A stretch of DNA of 64,000 nucleotides, taken from the NCBI RefSeq assembly GCF_001419985.1, contig NZ_LJAL01000003.1, positions 310,001-374,000 of the forward strand. Direction: 5' to 3'. This DNA comes from Loktanella sp. 5RATIMAR09. GTDB taxonomy: Bacteria; Pseudomonadota; Alphaproteobacteria; Rhodobacterales; Rhodobacteraceae. The notes under the pieces were generated by a model. That model was not told the origin of the DNA. It searched no databases and worked only from the letters and a program-made list of their open reading frames with translations. This document shows, piece after piece, positions 18,420 to 26,701 of the stretch (the first letter of the stretch is position 1; every line of letters begins with the position of its first letter). A program made the position numbers and the translations under genes.

Positions 18420-19028
18420 TCAGATTAGACCATATTGATTGGCCAATGCAGCGGCCTGTGTCCCGGTTTTGGCACCAAGCTTTAGTTTCGCGTTTTTAAG
18501 GCGCTGCTTGACTGCACCTTCACTGACATTCAACTCAAACGCGATTTCTTTCAATCGACGTCCGTCTTTGACCATACCCAAGGCCTCAAGTTCAGCCTTG
18601 GTCAGATTCGTCGGCGGCGCGGTTTCATTGTGACGCCGCGTCAAGTAGGCCTGCAGAAGCTTGATCTCAATGTCGGTATATTCGCGGTCTACTCGCGTGA
18701 AGGATGCAAAGGAACGTTGTTCATCTACACTGCTGTCGAACACCGATACAGTGACACCATAGCGCATCCCAAATGTCTGCGCCTGCGCAATAACACGTTT
18801 GGGATCATCAACAGGAAACGCGCTCCAGCGGACGGCGCCCACATTGCTGTAGGCCCACCTAAGCACCGGGTCAAAAAGAGCAAACCGTTGCCTGGTGTAA
18901 TGGCTGACCCAATCCGGCGGCAGCGCGTTCACCTCTTCCATCGGGAAAGCAAACCCAATACGCAACGCAATGTAATGGCCGGAAGGAGCAAGCTGCTCGA
19001 TTTCATCCAGACCAAGAAATTTCGACAT
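18420..19028 (-). CDS. luxR: LuxR-family quorum-sensing regulator
   Basis: 202 residues. The N-terminal autoinducer-binding domain holds the ligand-pocket pattern PPDWVSHYTRQ...DPVLRWAY...VRWSAF, with Trp40, Tyr44, Asp53 and Trp68 as the LuxR/TraR invariants. The C-terminal HTH (about 142-202) reads LTKAELEALGMVKDGRRLKE then IAFELNVSEGAVKQRLKNAK. It is somewhat shorter than LuxR/TraR (about 235-250), mainly at the N-terminus. It is upstream of luxI, and its own promoter faces the divergent HTH-less receptor gene at 19167, so that pair probably shares the regulatory region at 19089-19122. Confidence 0.93.
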   Translation of the reverse strand: MSKFLGLDEIEQLAPSGHYIALRIGFAFPMEEVNALPPDWVSHYTRQRFALFDPVLRWAYSNVGAVRWSAFPVDDPKRVIAQAQTFGMRYGVTVSVFDSSVDEQRSFASFTRVDREYTDIEIKLLQAYLTRRHNETAPPTNLTKAELEALGMVKDGRRLKEIAFELNVSEGAVKQRLKNAKLKLGAKTGTQAAALANQYGLI

Positions 19029-19088
19029 TCATATCCCTCGGCAGGCCCGCCTCACGAAAATCTCTTGTGAGCATGACCGACTTCGCTT

Positions 19089-19122
19089 TACTGTACCAGT
19101 AAGCACAGTCTGTCGTACAGTA
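19089..19122. promoter_or_regulatory. Long inverted repeat in the divergent luxR/receptor promoter
   Basis: TACTGTAC (19089-19096) and GTACAGTA (19115-19122) are perfect 8-base arms with an 18-base spacer. Nested inside is CTGT-N10-ACAG (19091-19108), close to but two bases longer than the CTGT-N8-ACAG lux box. A TATAGT -10 candidate at 19129-19134 would put the nested site about 42 bases upstream of transcription of the 19167 gene, the usual place for LuxR activation. Confidence 0.5.
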
Positions 19123-19166
19123 TTTGTATATAGTCTAACTTGGCAACCTGAAAGCGAGTAAATCTT

Positions 19167-19655
19167 ATGAGTTCTTCGCAGTTCGAGATCAGCAAAACAC
19201 TCGGCGAATTGAATGATCTTGCACCTGCTGGCTATGCTCTGGGTTTCCATGTCGAATATACGACACCCAAGTTCGTCTTTCAAACCTATCCAAAGGCATG
19301 GCTTGATTACTATTCAAGCAATGGTCTGATCATGCGCGACCCGATGGTGGCCTGGGCGTTTGAATCTGAGGGCGCCATGCGCTGGTCCAATCTTGATGAT
19401 CCGGCCGGTGTGATGGTCAAAGCCGCTGAACATGGTTTGAAATATGGTATCGTGATATCCATCGCCTCGAATGACAGCCGCACGATTTGTGGCTTTGCCA
19501 GCGACGAGCGCGAATTCACGGATGAGGAAATCGCGACGATTATGGCCCTTGTCAGCAAAATCCATGACGTTACCGCGGACACGGCCAAGTTAGACGCGGA
19601 AACCGTTGAGCAGCTGAAAAAAATGTCGATTATGGTCACGCATCCGCGGTCATAA
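19167..19655 (+). CDS. LuxR-like autoinducer-binding domain protein without a DNA-binding domain
   Basis: 162 residues. The whole protein is one autoinducer-binding domain: PKAWLDYYSSNGLIMRDPMV with Trp45, Tyr49 and Asp58, then MRWSNL with Trp73. This is the same ligand-pocket pattern as the neighbouring LuxR, of which it is probably a paralogue. It ends naturally at residue 162 (VEQLKKMSIMVTHPRS), before the point where an HTH would begin, and no HTH remnant follows in any frame before the next gene. It could be an HSL-sequestering or heterodimerising modulator, as for the truncated TraR-like proteins of Agrobacterium. That role is inference. Confidence 0.85.
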   Translation: MSSSQFEISKTLGELNDLAPAGYALGFHVEYTTPKFVFQTYPKAWLDYYSSNGLIMRDPMVAWAFESEGAMRWSNLDDPAGVMVKAAEHGLKYGIVISIASNDSRTICGFASDEREFTDEEIATIMALVSKIHDVTADTAKLDAETVEQLKKMSIMVTHPRS

Positions 19656-19682
19656 GCCATTTTGAGCTAACCAATATTTTAC

Positions 19683-19702
19683 GGTCACAGGGTTATGTGA
19701 CC
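19683..19702 (+). promoter_or_regulatory. Hairpin occupying the ribosome-binding region of the FliG-like gene
   Basis: GGTCACA (19683-19689) and TGTGACC (19696-19702) flank a 6-base loop and end two bases before the ATG at 19705. An alternative pairing AGGGT/ACCCT (19689-19704) overlaps it. No separate Shine-Dalgarno is visible, so translation may be controlled here. Confidence 0.4.
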
Positions 19703-19704
19703 CT

Positions 19705-20757
19705 ATGGACTTTAGCGCACCACCGATCCCCGATCTGACCCTGACACGCCGCCGCAAGGCGGCGATGGTCGTGCATATGCTATTGGAAGACGGCAATACA
19801 CTCTCCTTGGGGCGTCTGCCTGAAGCGCTGCAACTGTTGCTGACCGACGAATTGGGTGCGCTGCGGCGTGTCGACAAAGCCACCGTTTCCGCCGTCGCTG
19901 AAGAATTCACAGCCGAGCTCGAGGCGGTGGGCCTGACGGCCCCGGGCACCCGCGACGGGGCAATCACGGCGCTTGCCGATCACCTTAGCCCTGTTCTGGC
20001 CGGCAAACTGCGCAAACAGCTGGAAAGCGTACGCAATGGTGATCACTGGCCCGTTGTCGTTGACCTCAGCGTTGAACGGCTGGTGAAGATCATGCAGTCC
20101 GAAAGTATCGAAATCTGTGCGGTGGCCCTCTCCAAACTGCCCGTTGCCAAGGCCGCCGAGGTGCTAACCAAAACCCCCGGTGAAAGGGCGCGCAGGATCA
20201 CCTATGCGATGTCGCAGACCGAAGGCATCTCGCCTGACGCGGTGCGTCGTATCGGGGCCGCCTTGGCTGCGGACTATGGCCAGCCGGCCGATCAGGCCTT
20301 TGAAAAGGCACCGGTGCAGCGTTTGGGTGCCATCTTGAATTCGACCGTCACCGATACCCGCGAAGACGTGCTGGAGGGGCTGGAAGGCACGGATCCGGAT
20401 TTCGCCAGCAATGTTCGCAAGGCGATTTTCACCTTCAAGGACATCGCGCCGCGCGTCAAACCGACCGACATTCCCAACGCGATCCGCAATGTCGATGGCG
20501 ATACACTGACCACCGCCATTGCAGCCGCACTCGCCGGTGAAGAGGCGCTGCTGAAGTCAGCAGAGTTCATCCTCAACAGCCTGTCACAGCGCATGGCGAC
20601 CCAGTTGCGCGAAGATGCGCAGGACCGCGGGCGCGTCAAAAAAGACGATGCCGAAAAAGCCATGGCCGCCATCACCACCGTTATCCGCGAGATGGCCGAT
20701 GCAGGTGTCATCACCCTGATTGACCCGGACGCAAGCGACGACGCGGAAGACGCCTGA
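19705..20757 (+). CDS. FliG-like protein outside any flagellar cluster
   Basis: 350 residues. Sequence order matches FliG: an N-terminal LTRRRKAAMVVHMLLEDG segment, a middle armadillo-like region (about 100-230), and a C-terminal domain with NVRKAIFTFKDIAPRVKPTDI followed by IRNVDGDTLTTAIAAALAGE and then LSQRMATQLREDAQDRG, which parallels the FliG stretch that faces the stator. FliG forms the rotor switch ring. No other flagellar gene is in this window, so this may be a divergent second FliG or a co-opted homologue. It is followed after 50 bases by the hydratase-like genes. The start has no good ribosome-binding site. Confidence 0.75.
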   Translation: MDFSAPPIPDLTLTRRRKAAMVVHMLLEDGNTLSLGRLPEALQLLLTDELGALRRVDKATVSAVAEEFTAELEAVGLTAPGTRDGAITALADHLSPVLAGKLRKQLESVRNGDHWPVVVDLSVERLVKIMQSESIEICAVALSKLPVAKAAEVLTKTPGERARRITYAMSQTEGISPDAVRRIGAALAADYGQPADQAFEKAPVQRLGAILNSTVTDTREDVLEGLEGTDPDFASNVRKAIFTFKDIAPRVKPTDIPNAIRNVDGDTLTTAIAAALAGEEALLKSAEFILNSLSQRMATQLREDAQDRGRVKKDDAEKAMAAITTVIREMADAGVITLIDPDASDDAEDA

Positions 20758-20807
20758 ATCCAACAATAGTGATTCACGTCGCCCCAAAAATCGCCTAAGC
20801 TGGCGGC

Positions 20808-21155
20808 ATGACTGAAAAACCCTCTTTCGCCGGCCAACGCTGGCACGACATGGGCGGCGGCGCGGCCGGCGCCGTACCCAAGGATCAACATGATTTTTCG
20901 TTGTGGGAAAAGCGTGTGGATGCGCTGATGATTATCGCCTCGAGCCAAGGGCATTTTACCGTCGACGGGTTGCGCCGCGTGCTTGAAGACATGGGCGAAG
21001 AGGCGTTCGAGACGATGACATATTACGAACGCTGGATCGCCGCGGTAAACCAGAACCTGATTGAAGCAGGCGTCTACACAACGGCCGAACTTGCCCAACG
21101 CATGACAGCGGTCGCCGCCCGCGGCACCACCTATGGCGAGGCTGCAAGTGAGTAA
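20808..21155 (+). CDS. Nitrile hydratase beta N-terminal-like subunit
   Basis: 115 residues. It matches the N-terminal helical half of nitrile hydratase beta, or thiocyanate hydrolase beta: HDMGGGAAGAVPKDQ, then FSLWEKRVDALMIIASS and a YYERWIAAVNQNLIEAGV helix. That YE(R/K)W...L...G pattern is the family hallmark. It lacks the beta-barrel half, which is encoded by the next gene, with which it overlaps. The trio order (beta-N, beta-C, alpha) is the same as scnB-scnA-scnC of thiocyanate hydrolase and resembles the three-subunit toyocamycin nitrile hydratase. The substrate is unknown. Confidence 0.85.
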   Translation: MTEKPSFAGQRWHDMGGGAAGAVPKDQHDFSLWEKRVDALMIIASSQGHFTVDGLRRVLEDMGEEAFETMTYYERWIAAVNQNLIEAGVYTTAELAQRMTAVAARGTTYGEAASE

Positions 21156-21438
21156 TGACCGCCAATATATGCGGGTGCGCGCAGATATGCCCCCCGGCCA
21201 TGTGCGCACGCCAAGCTATCTGCGCGGCAAGATCGGCTGGGTGGAACGCACACTCGGCCCCTTCCCCAACCCCGAACAACTGGCTTACGGGCTGAACGCG
21301 CAGGCCCTGCCCTTGCTGCGGGTCCGCTTTTCCATGGCCGAGGTGTGGGGCGCCGCAACCGCGCACCCCAACGACACCATCGACGCCGAGATCTATAGCC
21401 ACTGGCTCGAACCTGCAGAGGCACCTCATGCCCCATGA
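21133..21438 (+). CDS. Nitrile hydratase beta C-terminal-like subunit
   Basis: 101 residues from the ATG at 21133; a GTG at 21148 with GCGAGG six bases upstream is an equally good start and would give 96 residues. It is the SH3-like barrel half of the beta subunit: VRTPSYLRGKIGWVERTLG, a NPEQLAYGL loop, and LLRVRFSMAEVWG, with an acidic IDAEIYSHWLEPA end (the pattern WxxYLExA at the beta C-terminus). The frame overlaps the upstream stop and the downstream alpha start by a few bases, so the three are translationally coupled. Confidence 0.85.
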   Translation: MARLQVSNDRQYMRVRADMPPGHVRTPSYLRGKIGWVERTLGPFPNPEQLAYGLNAQALPLLRVRFSMAEVWGAATAHPNDTIDAEIYSHWLEPAEAPHAP

Positions 21439-22072
21439 TCACCACGACCATCTGTCGCCCTCGGGTCACCCCTACAGGCCCGACGATGACCATCCGTTGA
21501 CCTATTGGCAGCAGATGGAAATCGCCGTGCGTGAACTGCTGATCGAAAAAGGTGTGACCACGGCTGCGGCCATCAATGCCCAGATCGAGACGATGGACGC
21601 ACGCAGTCCTGCCCATGGCGCAGCGGTTGTCGCACGCGCATGGACCGATCACGATTTCCGCGCGGCCTTGCTGAAAGACGCCAGCGCCGCGACCCGCGAT
21701 ATGGGGTTCGATATCGGGCCAATGCGTCTGATCGCGCTCGAAAACACCGATACCATCCACAACATTGTCGTTTGTACTTTATGTTCCTGCTATCCGCGCA
21801 ACCTGTTGGGGCTGCCGCCCGACTGGTATAAATCCCGCGCCTATCGGTCCCGTACCGTCAAAGAACCACGCAAAGTGCTGGCCGAGTTTGGTGTCACATT
21901 GCCAGACAGCACCACCGTCCGTGTCCACGACAGCACGGCCGACATGCGCTATGTTGTCATCCCGCAACGCCCCGCAGGCACTGACGGGTGGCAGGCAGAT
22001 GACCTTGCGACTCTCGTCACCCGTGACAGCATGATCGGAACAGGACTTGCAAAAACACCGGATGCCGCGTGA
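21428..22072 (+). CDS. Nitrile hydratase alpha / thiocyanate hydrolase gamma-like catalytic subunit
   Basis: 214 residues. The metal-binding claw is VCTLCSC, with Cys116, Cys119, Ser120 and Cys121. The Thr in the second position marks the cobalt-type enzymes (iron-type has Ser). Then come YPRNLLGLPPDWYKSRAYRS and the EPRKVLAEFG helix. The N-terminus is His-rich (MPHDHHDHLS), which could help load the metal. No cobalt chaperone/activator gene is adjacent. It may hydrate a nitrile or hydrolyse thiocyanate or another small cyano compound; the sequence alone does not decide. Confidence 0.88.
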   Translation: MPHDHHDHLSPSGHPYRPDDDHPLTYWQQMEIAVRELLIEKGVTTAAAINAQIETMDARSPAHGAAVVARAWTDHDFRAALLKDASAATRDMGFDIGPMRLIALENTDTIHNIVVCTLCSCYPRNLLGLPPDWYKSRAYRSRTVKEPRKVLAEFGVTLPDSTTVRVHDSTADMRYVVIPQRPAGTDGWQADDLATLVTRDSMIGTGLAKTPDAA

Positions 22073-22962
22073 CGACTGAACCACCCCCGACCGGAAACAA
22101 AGCCGATTGGCTGGCTGACCGGGCCCTGCGTGGGCTCATCGGTACGCTCATGCGCCTGCCATACGAAACCCGCGTGCGTATGATGGGCAGTGCGCTGCGC
22201 CGCGCAATCGGACCGCTGGCCGGATATCGCAAACGTGCCGAACAAAACCTCGCGCTGGTCTATCCCGACATGGGCGTCATCAAGCGCCGCCAGATTGCGG
22301 ACCAGTGCTGTGACAACTTCGGACGCACTGTCATCGAAAACTATTCATGGCAAGAATTCGGCAAGAAACTTCACGATATCAAACCACAAGGGGATGGATT
22401 GAATGTGCTTTCCGACGCCGTGAAAGCCAAACGCCCCGTGCTCTTTGTCACTGGCCACTTCGGCAATCACGAAGCCCCGCGTCAGGTACTGACCGCGATG
22501 GGCCATACTATCGGTGGCCTTTATCGGCCCATGCAGAACGCCTATTTCAACGACCATTATGCCAAGACGATGACCTCTTGGGGCGGCCCCGTCTTTGCCC
22601 AAGGCAGACGCGGCACCATGGGCTTCGTGCGGCATCTGCGCGGTGGCGGCTTGGGGACGCTGCTTTTTGATGTCGCGGCACCAGGGCCCTACTTGCCCTT
22701 TCTGGGCCACCCTGCGCGCACCTCTCTCTCTGCCGCCGAGATTGCCTTGAAACTTGATGCCGTCATGATCCCCTATTTCGGGATCAGACAAGCCGACGGG
22801 CTCTCGTTTGAGGTTGAGGTCGAGGCGCCCATCGCGCCTGACACGCCTGAGAACATGCTCTTGGACATGAATGCGCGTCTTGAGGCGCAAATCGCGCGCA
22901 ATCCCGCGCAGTGGTTTTGGGTGCACAGGCGGTGGAAGAACCGCAACAAGCAGAGTATCTAG
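22069..22962 (+). CDS. Lysophospholipid acyltransferase family protein (LpxL/HtrB-like)
   Basis: 297 residues from a GTG at 22069 whose GTGA overlaps the stop of the hydratase alpha gene. The family catalytic motif H-x4-E/D is in VTGHFGNHEAPRQ (His followed five residues later by Glu). Further conserved parts are GGLYRPMQNAYFND and the C-terminal QWFWVHRRWKNR. These enzymes add late acyl chains to lipid A or acylate related lipids at the inner membrane. The tight coupling to a nitrile-hydratase-like trio is unusual. Its stop overlaps that of the convergent DUF1223 gene. Confidence 0.88.
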   Translation: MTTEPPPTGNKADWLADRALRGLIGTLMRLPYETRVRMMGSALRRAIGPLAGYRKRAEQNLALVYPDMGVIKRRQIADQCCDNFGRTVIENYSWQEFGKKLHDIKPQGDGLNVLSDAVKAKRPVLFVTGHFGNHEAPRQVLTAMGHTIGGLYRPMQNAYFNDHYAKTMTSWGGPVFAQGRRGTMGFVRHLRGGGLGTLLFDVAAPGPYLPFLGHPARTSLSAAEIALKLDAVMIPYFGIRQADGLSFEVEVEAPIAPDTPENMLLDMNARLEAQIARNPAQWFWVHRRWKNRNKQSI

Positions 22963-23651
22963 CGCAGTACAGCAGCGCCCACGATGGGACCATCTGTCGA
23001 TTGCTGCAGGATCACGACAATAGGGCTGTCCCCTTCGGCGTAGGCCTCAAACGCCAACGGCGACCGCCCGTCCCATTCAGCAACGACCTCCCAGGATGTG
23101 ACAATATTGGCGTAGGTCAAATTACGTCCGGCATTTTCCCCGCGTCTGATATTCACGGTTTCCTCGGGCTTGTAACGCACCAGCTGCACAGCGTATTCGC
23201 CGGCCTGACCGGGTTCTGACGTGATCAGAACGGCACCTTCACGGCGGGTCAGCGTCAGATCAAATAGGTGCCCTGTCTCCTTTTGCGCCTGTAGCGCATC
23301 CATCACCTGCATCGGGCGCGACCCCACCACCTGCTCCACGCCATTGATGATCATCTGCGGCGTATAAACCGACGTTGCGTTCGCTGCCCGCGCATAGGCA
23401 TGCTGGCGGGCGGTGAAAGCAGGATTTCCGAAAACATCCTTCCAACCGATGTAATCCCAGTAATCCACATGCAGGGCCAAAGCGATCACATCGTCCCGTT
23501 TGGCCAGATCCCGCAGCATCTCATCTGCTGGCGGACACGAAGAGCACCCTTGCGAGGTGTAAAGCTCAACCACCACCGGGCCGTCCTCGGCCGCAACCTC
23601 AGTTGCAAGCAAAAAGCCAAAGACTGACAAAGCAGCAAGAAAATAACGCAT
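22959..23651 (-). CDS. DUF1223 family exported thioredoxin-like protein
   Basis: 230 residues. A signal peptide (MRYFLAALSVFGFLLATEVAA) is followed by the thioredoxin-fold start VVVELYTSQGCSSCPPADEM, with a CSSC redox pair near residue 37. The TPQMIINGVEQVVGS segment holds the cis-proline expected in this fold. The C-terminal half is a beta-sandwich. The DUF1223 family is common in alphaproteobacteria, and its substrate is not established. It probably acts in the periplasm. Convergent with the acyltransferase gene. Confidence 0.9.
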   Translation of the reverse strand: MRYFLAALSVFGFLLATEVAAEDGPVVVELYTSQGCSSCPPADEMLRDLAKRDDVIALALHVDYWDYIGWKDVFGNPAFTARQHAYARAANATSVYTPQMIINGVEQVVGSRPMQVMDALQAQKETGHLFDLTLTRREGAVLITSEPGQAGEYAVQLVRYKPEETVNIRRGENAGRNLTYANIVTSWEVVAEWDGRSPLAFEAYAEGDSPIVVILQQSTDGPIVGAAVLR

Positions 23652-23762
23652 CAGGGACCCCGGGTAATTACTCTTCTGTGTCCGGTGTAATCAGATTAAA
23701 CTGAAATGGCCAATCAACGAATTGCGATGGTATAGTTCACAATGTTTCAGCACCAAACGCCG

Positions 23763-23791
23763 TTGATCTTTATTGTGTGCAACAGTATACA
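23763..23791 (+). promoter_or_regulatory. Candidate acnA promoter
   Basis: TTGATC (23763-23768) and TATACA (23786-23791) are separated by exactly 17 bases. They stand about 95 bases before the acnA ATG. This is a motif match only. Confidence 0.45.
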
Positions 23792-23884
23792 ACGCGCAAA
23801 CGCGCCGCATTGCATGACGAATCTGCATGGTGCATCACCGCTAGAAGCAGCTTTGCATAAGCATACGCCACGAAAGGGAACGCC

Positions 23885-26638
23885 ATGACGATCACAGTCG
23901 GCAAAGATACCGCCAAGACACGCAAAACCCTCAAAGTCGGTGACCAGTCGGTCGCTTACTATTCGATCCCTGCCGCCGAAGCCGCAGGTCTGGGGGATTT
24001 TTCCAAACTGCCCGCCGCGCTGAAAGTGGTTCTTGAAAACCTGCTGCGCTTTGAGGACGGTGGTTTTTCGGTCTCGGTCGATGACATCAAAGCCTTTTCC
24101 GCTTGGGCCGATAACGGCGGCAAGAACCCCCGCGAAATCGCCTATCGCCCTGCCCGCGTCCTGATGCAGGACTTCACCGGCGTGCCTGCCGTGGTTGACC
24201 TTGCCGCGATGCGCGACGGGATTGTGGCGCTTGGTGGCGACGCCCAGCAGATCAACCCGCTGAACCCTGTTGATCTCGTCATCGACCACTCGGTCATGAT
24301 TGACGAATTCGGCAATCCGCGCGCGTTCCAGATGAACGTGGACCGCGAATATGAGCGCAACATGGAACGCTACCAGTTCCTGAAATGGGGTCAGGGCGCG
24401 TTCAACAACTTCCGCGTGGTACCTCCGGGCACAGGCATCTGCCACCAGGTGAACCTCGAGTATCTGGCCCAGACCGTCTGGACCGACAAAGACCAGAACG
24501 GCGAAGAAGTCGCCTATCCTGACACGCTCGTGGGTACAGACAGCCACACCACGATGGTCAATGGCCTTGCCGTACTCGGTTGGGGTGTCGGCGGGATCGA
24601 GGCCGAAGCCGCGATGCTGGGCCAACCTGTGTCCATGCTGATCCCCGAAGTCGTTGGTTTCGAGCTGACCGGCGAAATGGTCGAAGGCACCACAGGCACC
24701 GACCTTGTGCTGAAAGTCGTCGAGATGCTGCGGAACCTTGGCGTTGTTGGTAAATTCGTTGAATTCTACGGCGCGGGTCTTGATGTGCTGCCACTGGCCG
24801 ACCGTGCGACAATCGCAAACATGGCGCCTGAATACGGTGCGACATGCGGCTTCTTCCCTATCGACGGTGAAACCCTGCGCTACCTGCGCAACACAGGCCG
24901 CGACGAAGACCGCATCGCATTGGTCGAAGCCTACGCCAAAGAAAACGGCTTCTGGCGCGACGAGAACTATGCGCCCGTCTACACCGACACGCTGCACCTT
25001 GATATGAGCACGATTGTGCCCGCAATCTCCGGCCCCAAGCGCCCGCAGGATTATACACCTCTGACCCACGCCTCGTCTGCCTTCATGGATGTGGTTAATG
25101 AGTATCGCGGAATCGACAGCAGCAAGGCCGCTGATGAAATGGCATCCGAGGGCCCTGCCCCGACCGAACCGATGGACCCGCGCAAATCACAAGCCGTCAA
25201 AGGCGAGGATTACAAACTGCGTGACGGTTCTGTTGTGATCGCTTCGATCACATCCTGCACGAACACATCAAACCCTTACGTCATGATCGGCGCCGGTCTG
25301 GTGGCGCGCAAAGCCCGTGCCTTGGGTCTGAACAGCAAACCATGGGTCAAGACATCGCTGGCCCCCGGTTCACAGGTTGTATCGGAATATCTTGAGGCCG
25401 CAGGCCTGCAAGAAGATCTGGATGCCATCGGGTTCAACCTTGTCGGTTACGGCTGCACCACCTGCATCGGCAACTCTGGCCCGATCCAGCAGGAACTGTC
25501 CGAAGCCATCGCCGAAGGCGACCTGATTGCGACATCCGTTCTGTCTGGGAACCGCAACTTTGAAGGTCGGATTTCGCCGGATGTGCGCGCCAACTATCTG
25601 GCGTCGCCCCCCCTTGTGGTGGCCTATGCGCTGGCCGGCGACATGAATGTCGACATGATCAACGACCCGCTCGGTCAGGACAAAAACGGCAATGACGTCT
25701 ACCTCAAAGACATCTGGCCCACCTCTGCCGAAATCAACGCACTGGTCGAGCGCACCGTGACGCGCGAGGCGTTTCAGAAGAAATACGCCGATGTGTTCAA
25801 AGGCGACGAAAAGTGGCAGGCGGTCGAGACGACCGACTCGGAAACCTACGACTGGCCGGCGTCATCGACCTATGTCCAGAACCCGCCTTACTTCAAAGGC
25901 ATGTCCAAGGACGCAGGCACGATCAAGAACGTGGAAAATGCCAAGGTTCTGGCGGTATTGGGCGATATGGTCACAACAGACCACATTTCGCCGGCCGGTT
26001 CGTTCAAAGACACCACACCCGCAGGTCAATACCTGCTGGACCGTCAGGTGCCTGTGCGCGAATTCAACTCATACGGTTCGCGCCGCGGCAACCATGAGGT
26101 CATGATGCGGGGCACATTCGCCAACATCCGCATCAAGAACGAGATGCTGGAAGGCGTCGAGGGCGGCTACACCAAAGGCCCCGATGGCGCGCAGACATCC
26201 ATCTTTGACGCGGCCATGGCCTATGAGGAAGCCGGCACGCCGTTGGTGATCTTTGCTGGCGAACAGTATGGTGCGGGGTCTTCACGCGACTGGGCGGCCA
26301 AAGGGACTGCACTTTTGGGCGTCAAGGCCGTGATCGCGGAAAGCTTTGAGCGTATCCACCGCTCCAACCTTGTTGGCATGGGCGTTGTCCCGTTCGAGTT
26401 CACAGGCGGTGACACCCGCAAATCGCTTGGCCTGACTGGCGACGAAACGGTGACCATCGAAGGTCTGGATGCCGTCAAACCGCTACAGGACATGACCGCC
26501 AAAATCACGATGGCCGATGGCAGTGTGAAAGAGATCACCGTGAAATGCCGGATCGATACAGCCGTTGAGATTGAATACATCGAAAACGGCGGCGTGCTGC
26601 ACTATGTGCTGCGGAACCTGGCAAAGGCTGCCGCCTAG
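23885..26638 (+). CDS. acnA: Aconitate hydratase A
   Basis: 917 residues, of AcnA/IRP-type length. It interconverts citrate and isocitrate in the TCA cycle. The three [4Fe-4S] ligand cysteines are visible in SITSCTNTSNP (one) and GYGCTTCIGNSGP (two). The swivelling domain 4 has VIFAGEQYGAGSSRDWAAKG, with the substrate-binding Arg. AAAGGGAACGCC precedes the ATG. The gene is monocistronic with a strong promoter candidate and a bidirectional terminator. Confidence 0.98.
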   Translation: MTITVGKDTAKTRKTLKVGDQSVAYYSIPAAEAAGLGDFSKLPAALKVVLENLLRFEDGGFSVSVDDIKAFSAWADNGGKNPREIAYRPARVLMQDFTGVPAVVDLAAMRDGIVALGGDAQQINPLNPVDLVIDHSVMIDEFGNPRAFQMNVDREYERNMERYQFLKWGQGAFNNFRVVPPGTGICHQVNLEYLAQTVWTDKDQNGEEVAYPDTLVGTDSHTTMVNGLAVLGWGVGGIEAEAAMLGQPVSMLIPEVVGFELTGEMVEGTTGTDLVLKVVEMLRNLGVVGKFVEFYGAGLDVLPLADRATIANMAPEYGATCGFFPIDGETLRYLRNTGRDEDRIALVEAYAKENGFWRDENYAPVYTDTLHLDMSTIVPAISGPKRPQDYTPLTHASSAFMDVVNEYRGIDSSKAADEMASEGPAPTEPMDPRKSQAVKGEDYKLRDGSVVIASITSCTNTSNPYVMIGAGLVARKARALGLNSKPWVKTSLAPGSQVVSEYLEAAGLQEDLDAIGFNLVGYGCTTCIGNSGPIQQELSEAIAEGDLIATSVLSGNRNFEGRISPDVRANYLASPPLVVAYALAGDMNVDMINDPLGQDKNGNDVYLKDIWPTSAEINALVERTVTREAFQKKYADVFKGDEKWQAVETTDSETYDWPASSTYVQNPPYFKGMSKDAGTIKNVENAKVLAVLGDMVTTDHISPAGSFKDTTPAGQYLLDRQVPVREFNSYGSRRGNHEVMMRGTFANIRIKNEMLEGVEGGYTKGPDGAQTSIFDAAMAYEEAGTPLVIFAGEQYGAGSSRDWAAKGTALLGVKAVIAESFERIHRSNLVGMGVVPFEFTGGDTRKSLGLTGDETVTIEGLDAVKPLQDMTAKITMADGSVKEITVKCRIDTAVEIEYIENGGVLHYVLRNLAKAAA

Positions 26639-26649
26639 GAAATAGAAAA

Positions 26650-26677
26650 GCCCGGTCATTGTGACCGGGCTTTTTTT
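26650..26677. terminator. Bidirectional terminator between acnA and ccmG
   Basis: GCCCGGTCA/TGACCGGGC (26650-26670) with a 3-base loop. Seven Ts follow on the plus strand and TTTTC on the minus strand. Confidence 0.9.
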
Positions 26678-26701
26678 ATCCACGCGTTGGTTTCACCCAC
26701 C

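Noticed and set aside
19683..19702. CRP-like site ahead of the FliG-like gene
   Set aside because: The half-sites are in reverse order (TCACA-N6-TGTGA rather than TGTGA-N6-TCACA) and they sit on the ribosome-binding region.
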